A stretch of DNA of 64,000 nt from CAWDVH01 sp963805705. GTDB taxonomy: Bacteria > Actinomycetota > Actinomycetes > Streptosporangiales > Streptosporangiaceae. A model generated the notes under the pieces. That model saw nothing but the letters and a program-made list of their open reading frames with translations. It was not told where the DNA came from and did no database searches. The DNA lies in NCBI GenBank assembly GCA_963805705.1, contig CAWDVH010000005.1:992001-1056000 (forward strand), in the 5' to 3' direction. Below, piece after piece: positions 28,208 through 37,260 of the stretch (the first letter of the stretch is position 1; each line of letters opens with the position of its first letter). A program made the translations under genes and the position numbers.

Positions 28208-28243
28208 TTGCATAATAACTCATCAGACTGCATAATCATTCGT
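28208..28243 (+). promoter_or_regulatory. argC promoter overlapped by two ArgR boxes
   Basis: TGCATAATAACTCA (28209-28222) and TGCATAATCATTCG (28229-28242) each match 11 of 14 positions of the bacterial ARG box TGAATAATTATTCA and start 20 bp apart, as in a tandem operator for an ArgR hexamer. TTGCAT at 28208-28213 and CATAAT at 28231-28236 are 17 bp apart and could be the -35 and -10 boxes, so one operator box covers each. This AT-rich patch stands out from the GC-rich surroundings and lies 48 bp before argC. argR is the sixth gene of the operon. Confidence 0.8.
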
Positions 28244-28290
28244 GGGTCGATCGCGATGACGCGGGCTGCCGGGCGAGCTGAGGGGGGCTG

Positions 28291-29415
28291 ATGGGAGCGC
28301 GGGTAGCGGTGGCCGGGGCCAGCGGGTATGCCGGCGGCGAGCTGCTGCGGCTGCTGGCCGGGCATCCGGACCTGGAACTCGGCGCGGTGACGGCGGACAG
28401 CAATGCGGGCCGCCCGATCGCGGAGGTGCATCCTCACCTCTCGGGCGTCCCGGCGCTGGCCGGCCGGACTTTCGACGCGGCCGGCGCCATGCAGACATCG
28501 GGCTGTGACCTTGCCTTCCTGGCCCTGCCGCCGGGGCAGTCGTCGCAACTGGCCGCTGTCCTGCCGGGCAGCGTGAAGATCGTCGATCTGGGGCCTGACT
28601 TCAGGCTGGCCGATGCGCAGGCCTGGGCCAGGCACTACCCGGGCGACCACCCCGGCCGGTGGGTCTGCGGCCTGCCGGAGCGGCCCGGCGGCCGCGAGCA
28701 GATCCGCGCGAGCGCAGCGGTGGCGGTGCCCGGCTGCTACGCAACCGCCTCGATACTCGCGCTCACGCCGCTGATGGCCGCGGGACTCACCGAGCCGCAG
28801 GACGTGGTCGTCGTCGCCGCCTCGGGCACGTCGGGCGCGGGCCGGGTGCTGCGGCCTGACCTGCTCGCCAGCGAGGTGTCGGGTGCCGTGTCGGCGTATC
28901 TGGCCGGCGGGGCGCACCGGCACACCCCGGAGATCGAGCAGGCCATTGACGAGTCCATCCAGGGCGGGTCCATCGCGCGCGGCAACGCTGGCGACACCGG
29001 CGGCGGGGGCGACACCGGCGGCGGGGGCGCCCTGGTCTCCTTCACGCCCGTACTGGCTCCCATGTCCCGTGGCATCCTCGCGACCTGCACCGCCCGGCTG
29101 ACCCGGCGGCCCGGGAGCGAGCGGCCGGCGGCCGCGGCCACCGACGCGCTGCGCGCGGCGCTGTCGCAGGCGTACGCGGGGGAGCCGTTCGCCTGCGTCC
29201 TGCCGCCCGGCCGCTGGCCAAGCACGGCCTCGGTGGCCGGGTCCAACGCCGTGCACATCCAGGCGGCCGCCGATCACCGCGCGGGCCGGGCGATCGTGGT
29301 GGCCGCGATCGACAACCTGGGCAAGGGCGCGGCCGGCCAGGCCATCCAGAACGCCAACCTGATGCTCGGCCTGCCGGAGACCGCAGGCCTGTCCGCCTGC
29401 GGAGTCGCCCCGTGA
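28291..29415 (+). CDS. argC: N-acetyl-gamma-glutamyl-phosphate reductase
   Basis: Third step of arginine synthesis, reducing N-acetylglutamyl-phosphate with NADPH. The nucleotide motif is AVAGASGYAGGELLRLL, and the catalytic Cys is C149 in VPGCYATA. HRHTPEIEQ and ATCTARL mark the C-terminal half. Length is 374, about 25-30 longer than usual, because of a Gly-rich insert (GDTGGGGDTGGGG) near 231-250. First gene of the arginine operon; a GGGGGG-rich ribosome site precedes the ATG. Confidence 0.95.
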   Translation: MGARVAVAGASGYAGGELLRLLAGHPDLELGAVTADSNAGRPIAEVHPHLSGVPALAGRTFDAAGAMQTSGCDLAFLALPPGQSSQLAAVLPGSVKIVDLGPDFRLADAQAWARHYPGDHPGRWVCGLPERPGGREQIRASAAVAVPGCYATASILALTPLMAAGLTEPQDVVVVAASGTSGAGRVLRPDLLASEVSGAVSAYLAGGAHRHTPEIEQAIDESIQGGSIARGNAGDTGGGGDTGGGGALVSFTPVLAPMSRGILATCTARLTRRPGSERPAAAATDALRAALSQAYAGEPFACVLPPGRWPSTASVAGSNAVHIQAAADHRAGRAIVVAAIDNLGKGAAGQAIQNANLMLGLPETAGLSACGVAP

Positions 29416-29462
29416 CCGTCACCTTGCCGCTCGCCGCGACCGTCTCAGGAGTCACCCGATGA
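29412..29462 (+). CDS. Bridging mini-ORF between argC and argJ (16 codons)
   Basis: GTG at 29412 overlaps the argC stop (GTGA) and the frame ends in a TGA at 29460-29462 overlapping the argJ ATG (ATGA). The peptide MTVTLPLAATVSGVTR resembles the argJ start MTVTSPLGF, and the DNA is similar over the first 23 bases. It may be a fossil duplicated argJ start or a coupling peptide that hands ribosomes from argC to argJ. Confidence 0.45.
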   Translation: MTVTLPLAATVSGVTR

Positions 29463-30610
29463 CCGTTACCTCGCCGCTCGGCTTCCGCGCGGCCGGCATC
29501 GCCGCCGGCCTCAAGGAGTCCGGCGCCCCTGACCTCGCCGTGGTGCTCAACGACGGGCCGTCCGATGCGGCCGCGGGGGTCTTCACCGGCAACCGCGTGA
29601 AGGCCGCGCCCGTGCTCTGGACCCAGCAGGTCATCGCGGGCGGGCGGGTGCGCGCCGTGGTCCTGAACTCCGGCGGCGCCAACGCCTGTACCGGGCCGCC
29701 CGGCTTCCAGGACACCCACCACACGGCAGAACGGCTGGCCGGCGCGATCAGCGCCTCGGCCGGCGAGATCGCCGTCTGCTCTACGGGCCTGATCGGCGAG
29801 CGGCTCCCGATGGGCAAACTGCTGCCCGGCGTGGCCGCGGCGGCGGCCGCGGCGCAGGCCGATGGCGGCGCCGCCGCCGCGCAGGCGATCCTGACCACCG
29901 ACACGGTGGCCAAGACCTGCCGCCTGCCGGGGCCTGGCTACGTGATCGGCGGCATGGCCAAGGGCGCGGCCATGCTCGCCCCGGCGCTGGCCACCATGCT
30001 GGTCGTGCTCACGACCGACGCCAGCCTGGCGCCTGCTGATCTCGACGCTGCCCTGCGGACGGCGGTCAGCAGCACCTTCGACCGGCTCGACACCGATGGC
30101 TGCATGTCCACCAACGACACCGTCCTGCTGCTGGCCAGCGGGGCGGCAGGCACCGCGCCCGACCCCGGCGACTTCGCTGAGCTGCTGACCGCGGCGTGCG
30201 CCGACCTGGCCGCGGCGATGCAGCAGGACGCCGAGGGCGCGAGCAAGGCCATCGCGATCGAGGTGACCGGCGCGGCCAGCGAGCAGGACGCCGTGGCCGT
30301 CGGCCGCGCGATCGCCCGCTGCAACCTGCTGAAATGCGCGATCGCCGGAGAGGACCCGAACTGGGGCCGGGTGCTGGCCGCCATCGGGACGACCACGGCT
30401 GCCTTCGAGCCCGATCAGCTGGACGTGGCGATCAACGGAGTCTGGGTCTGCCGTAACGGCTATGCGGCCGACGACCGGTCCGCGGTCGATCTGCGGCCCA
30501 GGGACGTCACCATCACCGTCGACCTGCGCGCCGGCAAGGACGAGGCGACGATCCTGACCAACGACCTGACCACCGAGTACGTCCGCGAGAACTCGGCCTA
30601 CTCCACGTGA
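29459..30610 (+). CDS. argJ: Glutamate N-acetyltransferase / amino-acid acetyltransferase
   Basis: ArgJ recycles the acetyl group from N-acetylornithine to glutamate and may also use acetyl-CoA. The proenzyme cleaves itself before a Thr in an AT-M-L motif, here T179 in PALATMLVVLTTD. NSGGANACTG, GGMAKGAAMLAP and GEDPNWGRVLAAIG are further family motifs; the end YVRENSAYST is typical. ATG 29459 is preceded by CAGGAG. The argB GTG overlaps its stop. Confidence 0.96.
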   Translation: MTVTSPLGFRAAGIAAGLKESGAPDLAVVLNDGPSDAAAGVFTGNRVKAAPVLWTQQVIAGGRVRAVVLNSGGANACTGPPGFQDTHHTAERLAGAISASAGEIAVCSTGLIGERLPMGKLLPGVAAAAAAAQADGGAAAAQAILTTDTVAKTCRLPGPGYVIGGMAKGAAMLAPALATMLVVLTTDASLAPADLDAALRTAVSSTFDRLDTDGCMSTNDTVLLLASGAAGTAPDPGDFAELLTAACADLAAAMQQDAEGASKAIAIEVTGAASEQDAVAVGRAIARCNLLKCAIAGEDPNWGRVLAAIGTTTAAFEPDQLDVAINGVWVCRNGYAADDRSAVDLRPRDVTITVDLRAGKDEATILTNDLTTEYVRENSAYST

Positions 30611-31551
30611 CTCCGCCCGTCAGCCACGCGAGGGCCAGCGCCGATGCGCTGGCCAAGGCGGCGACCCTGATCGAGGCGCTGCCCTGGCTGGAGAGATTCC
30701 ACGGCCAGATCGTGGTGCTCAAGCTCGGCGGCCACGCCATGACCGACGACGCGCTGCGCCGCGCGTTCGCGCAGGACGTGGTCTTCCTGCGGTATGTCGG
30801 CCTGCGCCCGGTCGTCGTGCACGGGGGCGGCCCGCAGATCAGCGCGCAGATGGACAAGCTGGGCATGCCGACAACGTTCCGCGCGGGCCTGCGGGTTACT
30901 ACTCCCGAAGCCATGGACGTGGTCAGGATGGTGCTCACCGGCCAGGTCAACAGGGATGTGGTCGGGCTGATCAACCAGCACGGCCCGTTCGCCGTGGGAA
31001 TGTCGGGTGAGGACGCTCAGCTGCTCACCGCGAGCCGGGCCCAGGCCACCGTGGACGGCGAGCTCGTTGACCTCGGCCAGGTCGGCCAGATCGAGTCGGT
31101 CAATCCCGGCGCGGTAACGGCACTGCTGGCTGACGGCCGCATCCCGGTGATCTCCAGCGTGGCGTGCGGCGAGGGCGGACAGATCTACAACATCAACGCC
31201 GACACGGCGGCGGCCGCGCTGGCCGTGGCGCTGGGCGCCGTCAAGCTGGTCGTGCTCACCGACGTGCCGGGCCTGTACGCCGACTGGCGCGGCACCGGGG
31301 CGAGCGGCGAGGTGATCAGCGAGATCACCGCCGATGCGCTGTCGGCCATGCTGCCCGGGCTGAGCGACGGCATGATCCCCAAGATGGAAGCCTGCCTGAC
31401 CGCTGTCGGCGGCGGGATCGGACAGGCCCACGTGCTCGACGGGCGGCTGCCGCACGCCGTGCTGCTGGAAATCTTCACTGACTCGGGGATAGGCACCATG
31501 GTCGTGCCGGACGGGGCCGGGCCGCCGGTGGCTGACAGGAGGAACCGATGA
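30607..31551 (+). CDS. argB: Acetylglutamate kinase
   Basis: The 314-residue amino-acid kinase phosphorylates N-acetylglutamate. Motifs: VVLKLGGHAM (phosphate binding, here with His instead of the usual Asn), VHGGGPQIS, NINADTAAAALA and LTDVPGLY. The arginine-sensitive family signature MIPKMEACL is present, consistent with feedback inhibition by arginine. Overlaps argJ and argD by 4 bp each. Confidence 0.95.
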   Translation: MTPPVSHARASADALAKAATLIEALPWLERFHGQIVVLKLGGHAMTDDALRRAFAQDVVFLRYVGLRPVVVHGGGPQISAQMDKLGMPTTFRAGLRVTTPEAMDVVRMVLTGQVNRDVVGLINQHGPFAVGMSGEDAQLLTASRAQATVDGELVDLGQVGQIESVNPGAVTALLADGRIPVISSVACGEGGQIYNINADTAAAALAVALGAVKLVVLTDVPGLYADWRGTGASGEVISEITADALSAMLPGLSDGMIPKMEACLTAVGGGIGQAHVLDGRLPHAVLLEIFTDSGIGTMVVPDGAGPPVADRRNR

Positions 31552-32753
31552 GCGCTACCGAGCGCCTGCAAGAGCGCTACGCCGCCGCGATGATGCCGAA
31601 CTACGGCATTCCGCCGGTCGCGCTGGTCCGCGGCCAGGGCTGCGCGGTCTGGGACGCCGACGGCCGCGAGTACCTGGACCTGATCGCCGGGATCGCCGTC
31701 AGCGCACTCGGCCACGGGCACCCGGCCATCGTGGCGGCGGTCAGCCGGCAGGTCGAGGCGCTGGCGCACACCTCCAACCTGTTCGTGCACGAGGGCCAGG
31801 TGGCGCTGGCGGAGCGGATCCTCGCTCTGCTCGGCACCGACGGCCGCGTGTTCCTGGCCAACTCGGGGACCGAGGCCAACGAGGCCGCGCTCAAGCTCGT
31901 CCGCCGCCGCCAGGGCGACTCCCGGCGCGTCATCGTCGCGGCCGAGGGCAGTTTCCACGGGCGGACCATGGGCGCACTCGGGCTAACGGGCAAGAGCTCG
32001 ATCAGGGTTCCGTTCGGGCCTTTCGGCACTGAAGTCAGGTTCGTGCCGTTCGGTGACTACGCGGCGCTGGAGTCGGCTACCGACCGCGACTGCGCCGCCG
32101 TGTTCCTGGAGCCGTGCCTCGGCGAGGGCGGGGTGGTGCCGGCGCCGGAGGGGTACCTGCGCGCGGCCCGGCAGGCGTGCGACGACGCGGGCGCGCTGCT
32201 GGTGCTCGATGAGATCCAGAGCGGGGTGGGCCGGACCGGCGCGTGGTTCGCGCACCAGCGCGAAGGGGTGCTGCCCGACGTGATCACGCTGGCCAAGGGG
32301 CTCGGCGGCGGGCTGCCGATCGGTGCCTGCGTGGGGCTCGGCGAGTGCGGCACGGCGCTGGGCCGGGGCGATCACGGCAGCACCTTCGGCGGGAACCCGG
32401 TGGCGTGCGCCGCGGCCCTGGCGGTGCTCGACACGATCGAGCGGGACGCCCTGCTGGACAGCGTGGTCCAGGTCGGCGGCCGTCTCGCCGCCGGGATCGA
32501 GGCCGTGGCGGATCCGCTGATCGCCGGCGTGCGCGGCAGCGGGCTGTGGCTGGCCATCGCGCTCACCTCGCCCGACGCCGCTGCCGTGGAGGCGGCGGCC
32601 CGGCAGGCGGGCTACCTGGTCAATGCCGTGCAGAGTGACGCCGTCCGGCTCGCGCCCCCGCTGATCCTCACCGCCGAGCAGGCCGACTCGTTCACTGCCG
32701 CGCTGCCGGGGATCCTCGCCGAGGCCCGCGTGCCGGCCGGGCAGGGGGCATGA
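31548..32753 (+). CDS. argD: Acetylornithine aminotransferase
   Basis: The 401-residue class III PLP transaminase converts N-acetylglutamate semialdehyde to N-acetylornithine. Motifs: LDLIAGIAVSALGHGHP, NSGTEANEAALKL, FHGRTMGAL, LDEIQSGVGRTG and LAKGLGGGLPIGA with the PLP Lys near 250, then STFGGNPVACAAAL. ATG 31548 overlaps the argB stop and follows AGGAGG. It may also serve lysine synthesis as in other bacteria (inference). Confidence 0.95.
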   Translation: MSATERLQERYAAAMMPNYGIPPVALVRGQGCAVWDADGREYLDLIAGIAVSALGHGHPAIVAAVSRQVEALAHTSNLFVHEGQVALAERILALLGTDGRVFLANSGTEANEAALKLVRRRQGDSRRVIVAAEGSFHGRTMGALGLTGKSSIRVPFGPFGTEVRFVPFGDYAALESATDRDCAAVFLEPCLGEGGVVPAPEGYLRAARQACDDAGALLVLDEIQSGVGRTGAWFAHQREGVLPDVITLAKGLGGGLPIGACVGLGECGTALGRGDHGSTFGGNPVACAAALAVLDTIERDALLDSVVQVGGRLAAGIEAVADPLIAGVRGSGLWLAIALTSPDAAAVEAAARQAGYLVNAVQSDAVRLAPPLILTAEQADSFTAALPGILAEARVPAGQGA

Positions 32754-33742
32754 TGGCCAGCGCCGGACCGGGCGGCGGACCCGGCGCCGGACCGGGCGCG
32801 GTGCCGCGGCCGGCGGCCGTGCGGCACTTCCTGCGGGACGACGACCTGTCGCCCGCCGACCAGGCCGAGATTCTCGCCCTGGCGGCCCAGATGCAAGCCG
32901 ACAGGTTTGGCGCCCGGCCGCTGGCCGGCCCGCGCAGCGTCGCCGTGCTGCTGGACAAGCCGTCGCTGCGCAGCCGGGTGTCGTTCGCGGTCGGCATCGC
33001 GGAGCTGGGCGGCTACCCGCTGGTCATCGACGCCCAGGGGACCCACTTCGGCCGGGGCGAGAGCATCGAGGACGCGGCCCGCGTGCTCGGCCGGCAGGTC
33101 GCCGCGATCGTCTGGCGCACCTTCGGCCAGGACCGGATCGAGGCGATGGCCTCGGTCAGCGGCGTGCCGGTGATCAATGCGCTCACCGATCAGTTTCATC
33201 CCTGCCAGGTGCTCGCCGACCTGCTGACCATCGCCGGCGACTTCGGGCGGCTGGCCGGCCTCGCCCTGGTGTTCCTCGGCGATGGCTCCAGCAACATGGC
33301 GCACTCCTACCTGCTGGGGGGAGCGACAGCCGGCCTGCAGGTGCGGATCGGCGCGCCGGAGGGCTACTGGCCGCAGCCGGCGGTACTGGACGCGGCCAGC
33401 GCCATCGCGGCGCGGACCGGCGGCTCGGTCGCGGTCCTGGCCGATCCGGCCGATGCGTGCCAGGGCGCCGATGTCCTGGCCACGGACGTGTGGACGTCCA
33501 TGGGGCAGGAGGGCGAGGAGGCCGAGCGGGCGGCCGCGATGGCCCCGTTCTGCCTGGATGAGGAGAAGCTCTCGATGGCCGCGCCGCGCTGCCGCGTCCT
33601 GCACTGCCTGCCCGCCCACCGCGGCTCGGAGATCACCGGCGCGGTGCTGGACGGCCCGGCCAGCCTGGTATGGCAGCAGGCCGAGAACCGGCTGCACGCG
33701 CAGAAGGCGCTGCTGGCCTGGCTGCTGGGACGGCCGCGGTGA
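32750..33742 (+). CDS. argF: Ornithine carbamoyltransferase
   Basis: The 330-residue enzyme makes citrulline from ornithine and carbamoyl phosphate. The ornithine-side motifs are clear: QFHPCQVLADL near 147-157 and VLHCLPAHRG near 283-292. The carbamoyl-phosphate loop, usually S-T-R-T-R, reads KPSLRSRVSF near 70-79, two substitutions. A 23-residue Gly/Pro N-terminus precedes HFLRDDDLS. Two overlapping ATGs (32750, 32753) are possible starts. It sits between argD and argR, as in mycobacteria. Confidence 0.93.
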   Translation: MMASAGPGGGPGAGPGAVPRPAAVRHFLRDDDLSPADQAEILALAAQMQADRFGARPLAGPRSVAVLLDKPSLRSRVSFAVGIAELGGYPLVIDAQGTHFGRGESIEDAARVLGRQVAAIVWRTFGQDRIEAMASVSGVPVINALTDQFHPCQVLADLLTIAGDFGRLAGLALVFLGDGSSNMAHSYLLGGATAGLQVRIGAPEGYWPQPAVLDAASAIAARTGGSVAVLADPADACQGADVLATDVWTSMGQEGEEAERAAAMAPFCLDEEKLSMAAPRCRVLHCLPAHRGSEITGAVLDGPASLVWQQAENRLHAQKALLAWLLGRPR

Positions 33743-34377
33743 CCCGGCCGGGCGGGCGAGTCATCGGGGAGCGCGCCCCGGATCCGGCGTCCCCGGCGGG
33801 TCCGGTGCACTCGGTGAACCCGGTCACCAAGGCGGCGCGGCACGCGCAGATCACCGCCATCCTGGCCCAGCCGGGGGCGCCCGTGCGGTCGCAGGACGAG
33901 CTGGCCGAGCGGCTCGGCCAGCGCGGTGTGCGGGTCACCCAGGCCACCTTGTCCCGCGACCTGGACGAGCTGGGCGCCGTGCGGCTGCGGGGTCGCGACG
34001 GCGGCCTGTTCTACGCGCTGCCCGGTGCCGCCGACCTGGGTGCGGGCGGGCCGGGGGCCGGGACGACGGGGGCGGGCGGGCCGGGCGCGCCGGCCGCCGA
34101 GCCGTCGAGCCGCCTCGCGCGGGTGGCGCAGGAGCTGCTGCTCGCCGCCGAAGCCAGCGCCAACCTGGTGGTACTGCGCACGCCGGCGGGCGCGGCGCAG
34201 CTGCTGGCGTCCGCGCTCGACCAGGCCGCCTGGCCCGCGATCCTCGGCACGGTCGGCGGTGACGACACCATCCTGGTCATCGCCCGCGACCCGGCCGGCG
34301 GCGAGGAGCTGGCCGGGGCGCTGCTGCGGCTGGCGGAGCGGCGGCCGCGCCATCAGCCGCCAGGCTCCCGGCCGTGA
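33739..34377 (+). CDS. argR: Arginine repressor
   Basis: Arginine-dependent repressor of 212 residues. The N-terminal winged helix has RSQDELAERL and QATLSRDLDELG, the recognition helix of the family. The C-terminal arginine-binding/hexamerisation domain ends with ILGTVGGDDTILVIARD. A Gly/Ala linker of about 30 residues joins them. GTG overlaps the argF stop. The protein should bind the two boxes before argC and so control its own operon. Confidence 0.94.
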   Translation: MTRPGGRVIGERAPDPASPAGPVHSVNPVTKAARHAQITAILAQPGAPVRSQDELAERLGQRGVRVTQATLSRDLDELGAVRLRGRDGGLFYALPGAADLGAGGPGAGTTGAGGPGAPAAEPSSRLARVAQELLLAAEASANLVVLRTPAGAAQLLASALDQAAWPAILGTVGGDDTILVIARDPAGGEELAGALLRLAERRPRHQPPGSRP

Positions 34378-34426
34378 CCCGATAACCGGTGCTGAATTCC
34401 CACCCTGACCTACTGAGGAGAAACCT

Positions 34427-35647
34427 GTGACGCAGCGAGTGGTGCTCGCCTATTCAGGCGGCCTGGACACATCCGTGGCGATCGGCTGGCTCGCCGAGAG
34501 CACCGGGGCAGAGGTGATCGCGCTGGCCGTCGACGTCGGCCAGGGCGGCGAGGACATGGAGACCATCCGCGCCAGGGCACTAGCCTGCGGCGCGGCTGAC
34601 GCACAGATCGTCGACGCGCGCGATGAGTTCGCGGCCGAGTACTGCCTGCCGGCCTTGCGGGCCAACGCCCTCTACATGGACCGCTACCCGCTGGTGTCGG
34701 CGCTGTCCCGGCCGCTGATCGCCAAGCACCTGGCCAGGGTGGCGCGCCAGAGCGGGGCCGGCCTGGTCGCGCACGGCTGTACCGGCAAGGGCAACGACCA
34801 GGTGCGGTTCGAGGCCGGCCTGGCCAGCCTCGCGCCCGAGGTGAAGGTCATCGCCCCGGTCAGGGACTCCGGCATGACCAGGGACAAGTCCATCGCCTTC
34901 GCCGCCGAGAAAGGCCTGCCGATCGACGTGACCTCCCGGTCGCCGTATTCCATCGACCAGAACGTCTGGGGCCGCAGTTGCGAAACGGGCCATCTGGAGG
35001 ACATCTGGGAGGCACCGCACGACGACGTCTACGGCTACTCCAGCGATCCCGGCCTGCCACGCGAGCCGGATGAGGTCACGATCAGCTTCGTCGACGGCTT
35101 CCCGGTGGCGATTGACGCCCGGCCGCTGCGTCCCCTGCAGATCATCACCGAGCTGAACGCGCTCGCCGGGGCGCACGGGATCGGCCGGATCGACCTGGTC
35201 GAGGACCGGCTCATCGGGATCAAGAGCCGGGAAATCTACGAAGCCCCCGGCGCGATCGCCCTGATCACCGCGCACCAGGGACTGGAGAACGTGTGCATGG
35301 AACGCGACCTGGCGCGGTTCAAGCGCGGGGCCGAGCAGCGCTGGACGGAACTGGTCTACGACGGGCTGTGGTTCTCGCCGCTGCGCGTTGCGCTCGAGGC
35401 GTTCATGGCGCAGGCATCCCGGCACGTGTCCGGCGACGTGCGCCTGCGCCTGCACGGGGGCCGGGCCGTGGTCACCGGCCGCCGCAGCCCGGCGGCCCTG
35501 TACGACTTCGGCCTGGCCACCTACGACACCGGCGACGTCTTCGACCAGTCCCTGGCCAAGGGCTTCATCGAGCTGTTCGGCCTGCCCAGCAGGATCGCCG
35601 CCGAGCGTGACCGCCAGGCCGGCCCAGCCGGGCAGTCGCACAGCTGA
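34427..35647 (+). CDS. argG: Argininosuccinate synthase
   Basis: The 406-residue enzyme joins citrulline and aspartate with ATP. The PP-loop AYSGGLDTSVA lies near the N-terminus; HGCTGKGNDQVRFE, YSIDQNVWGRS and RPLRPLQII are family motifs. GAGGAG lies 7 bp upstream of the GTG. Forty-nine bp separate it from argR with no ARG box that I can see. Confidence 0.96.
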   Translation: MTQRVVLAYSGGLDTSVAIGWLAESTGAEVIALAVDVGQGGEDMETIRARALACGAADAQIVDARDEFAAEYCLPALRANALYMDRYPLVSALSRPLIAKHLARVARQSGAGLVAHGCTGKGNDQVRFEAGLASLAPEVKVIAPVRDSGMTRDKSIAFAAEKGLPIDVTSRSPYSIDQNVWGRSCETGHLEDIWEAPHDDVYGYSSDPGLPREPDEVTISFVDGFPVAIDARPLRPLQIITELNALAGAHGIGRIDLVEDRLIGIKSREIYEAPGAIALITAHQGLENVCMERDLARFKRGAEQRWTELVYDGLWFSPLRVALEAFMAQASRHVSGDVRLRLHGGRAVVTGRRSPAALYDFGLATYDTGDVFDQSLAKGFIELFGLPSRIAAERDRQAGPAGQSHS

Positions 35648-35736
35648 CCGGTAGCACAGTCGACCGGTAGCACAGTCGACCGGTAGCACAGTCGACCGGT
35701 AGCACAGTCGACCGGTAGCACAGTCGACCGGTAGCA
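35646..35736. repeat. 16-bp tandem repeat between argG and argH
   Basis: Five perfect copies of GACCGGTAGCACAGTC (starting 35646, 35662, 35678, 35694, 35710) plus an 11-bp partial copy. Each junction makes GTCGAC and each unit holds ACCGGT, both palindromes, so the array is a string of short dyads. The first copy overlaps the argG stop codon. Confidence 0.95.
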
Positions 35737-35817
35737 GGTGGTGGCGCCGCCTCGTGCGCCTTCGTCGCTATCATCGGCGGCAGCGGTGACGCACGCCGCG
35801 GCGAGGAGAGGAGCACC

Positions 35818-37260
35818 GTGTCAGACGGGGAGCAGGGGGCCGCCGGCCAGATCCCGCGGCCCATCCGGCTGTGGGGCGGCCGGTTCGAGTCGGGGCCGGC
35901 TGAGGCGCTGGCCCGGCTGTCGGTGAGCGTCCAGTTTGACTGGCGGCTCGCGCCGTACGACCTGCTCGCTTCCGGCGCCCACGCGCGGGTGCTGCATCAG
36001 GCGGGACTCCTCGACGACGCGGAGCACGCCCGCCTGGCCGCTGCCCTGCAGGATCTCGGCCAGGCCTGCCGGACGGGGACATTCCGGCCGGCGGTGACCG
36101 ACGAGGACGTGCACACGGCGCTGGAGCGGGGACTGCTCGAGCGGGCCGGGGCGCTCGGCGGGCGGCTGCGGGCCGGCCGCAGCCGCAACGACCAGGTGGC
36201 TACCGACCTGCGGCTCTACCTGCGCGACCATGCCCGCCTGGTGGTGTCCAGGCTGGCCGAGCTCGAGACCGCCCTGATGGACCAGGCGCAGCGGCACCTG
36301 TCCACGCCCGCCCCCGGCCTGACCCACATGCAGCACGCCCAGCCGGTGCTGCTGGCGCATCAGCTGCTGGCGCACGTGCAGGCGTTCGCCCGTGACGCCG
36401 CCCGGCTGCGGGACTGGGACAAGCGGGCGGCGATTTGCCCGCTCGGGGCCGGCGCCCTGGCCGGATCATCGCTGCCGCTTGATCCGGAGGCCGTGGCCGC
36501 CGAGCTTGGCTTCGACGCACCGGCGGCCAACTCGATGGACGCGGTCAGCGACAGGGACTTCGCGGCCGAATTCTGCTTCGCGGCGGCGATGCTGGGGGTG
36601 CACCTGTCCAGGCTGGGCGAGGAGGTCGTGCTGTGGTCCTCGCACGAGTTCGGCTGGGCCGAGATCGACGACGCTTACGCCACCGGGTCCTCGATCATGC
36701 CGCAGAAGAAGAACCCCGACGTGGCCGAGCTGGCCCGCGGCAAGGCAGGCCGGCTCATCGGCGGCCTGACCGGCCTGCTGACCACGCTGAAGGGACTGCC
36801 GCTGACCTACAACAGGGATCTGCAGGAGGACAAGGAGCCGGTCTTTGACGCGGTCGACACGCTGCTGCTCGTACTTCCGGCGATGGCCGGCCTGATCAGC
36901 ACGCTCCGATTCCATACCAAACGGCTAGCAGAAAGTGCTGCCGCTGGCTTCTCTCTCGCCACCGACCTGGCCGAGTTGCTGGTCCGGCGGGGAGTCCCGT
37001 TCCGCGAGGCGCATGAGGTGGTGGGGCATCTGGTGGTGTGGTGCCAGGTCCACGACTGCGATCTCGGCGACGTTGACGACGGGGACCTGCTGAAGATCTC
37101 CGAGCACCTGACCCCGGACGTGCGCGAGGTGCTCACCGTGGCCGGGGCGCTGAACGCCCGCGATGGATACGGCGGAACGGCGCCCGTGCGAGTGGCCGGG
37201 CAGCTCGCCGCGATCCGGCTGGTCGTGGACGAGCACGCGGCCTGGGCTGCCTCGTCATGA
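35818..37260 (+). CDS. argH: Argininosuccinate lyase
   Basis: Last arginine enzyme, splitting argininosuccinate into arginine and fumarate (480 aa). It starts at LWGGRFESGPAEAL, carries AGRSRNDQVATD, HMQHAQPVLLAH and the fumarase/lyase signature GSSIMPQKKNPD near 291-302. GTG follows GAGGAGAGGAG. The stop overlaps the glycosylase start (ATGA). Confidence 0.96.
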   Translation: MSDGEQGAAGQIPRPIRLWGGRFESGPAEALARLSVSVQFDWRLAPYDLLASGAHARVLHQAGLLDDAEHARLAAALQDLGQACRTGTFRPAVTDEDVHTALERGLLERAGALGGRLRAGRSRNDQVATDLRLYLRDHARLVVSRLAELETALMDQAQRHLSTPAPGLTHMQHAQPVLLAHQLLAHVQAFARDAARLRDWDKRAAICPLGAGALAGSSLPLDPEAVAAELGFDAPAANSMDAVSDRDFAAEFCFAAAMLGVHLSRLGEEVVLWSSHEFGWAEIDDAYATGSSIMPQKKNPDVAELARGKAGRLIGGLTGLLTTLKGLPLTYNRDLQEDKEPVFDAVDTLLLVLPAMAGLISTLRFHTKRLAESAAAGFSLATDLAELLVRRGVPFREAHEVVGHLVVWCQVHDCDLGDVDDGDLLKISEHLTPDVREVLTVAGALNARDGYGGTAPVRVAGQLAAIRLVVDEHAAWAASS

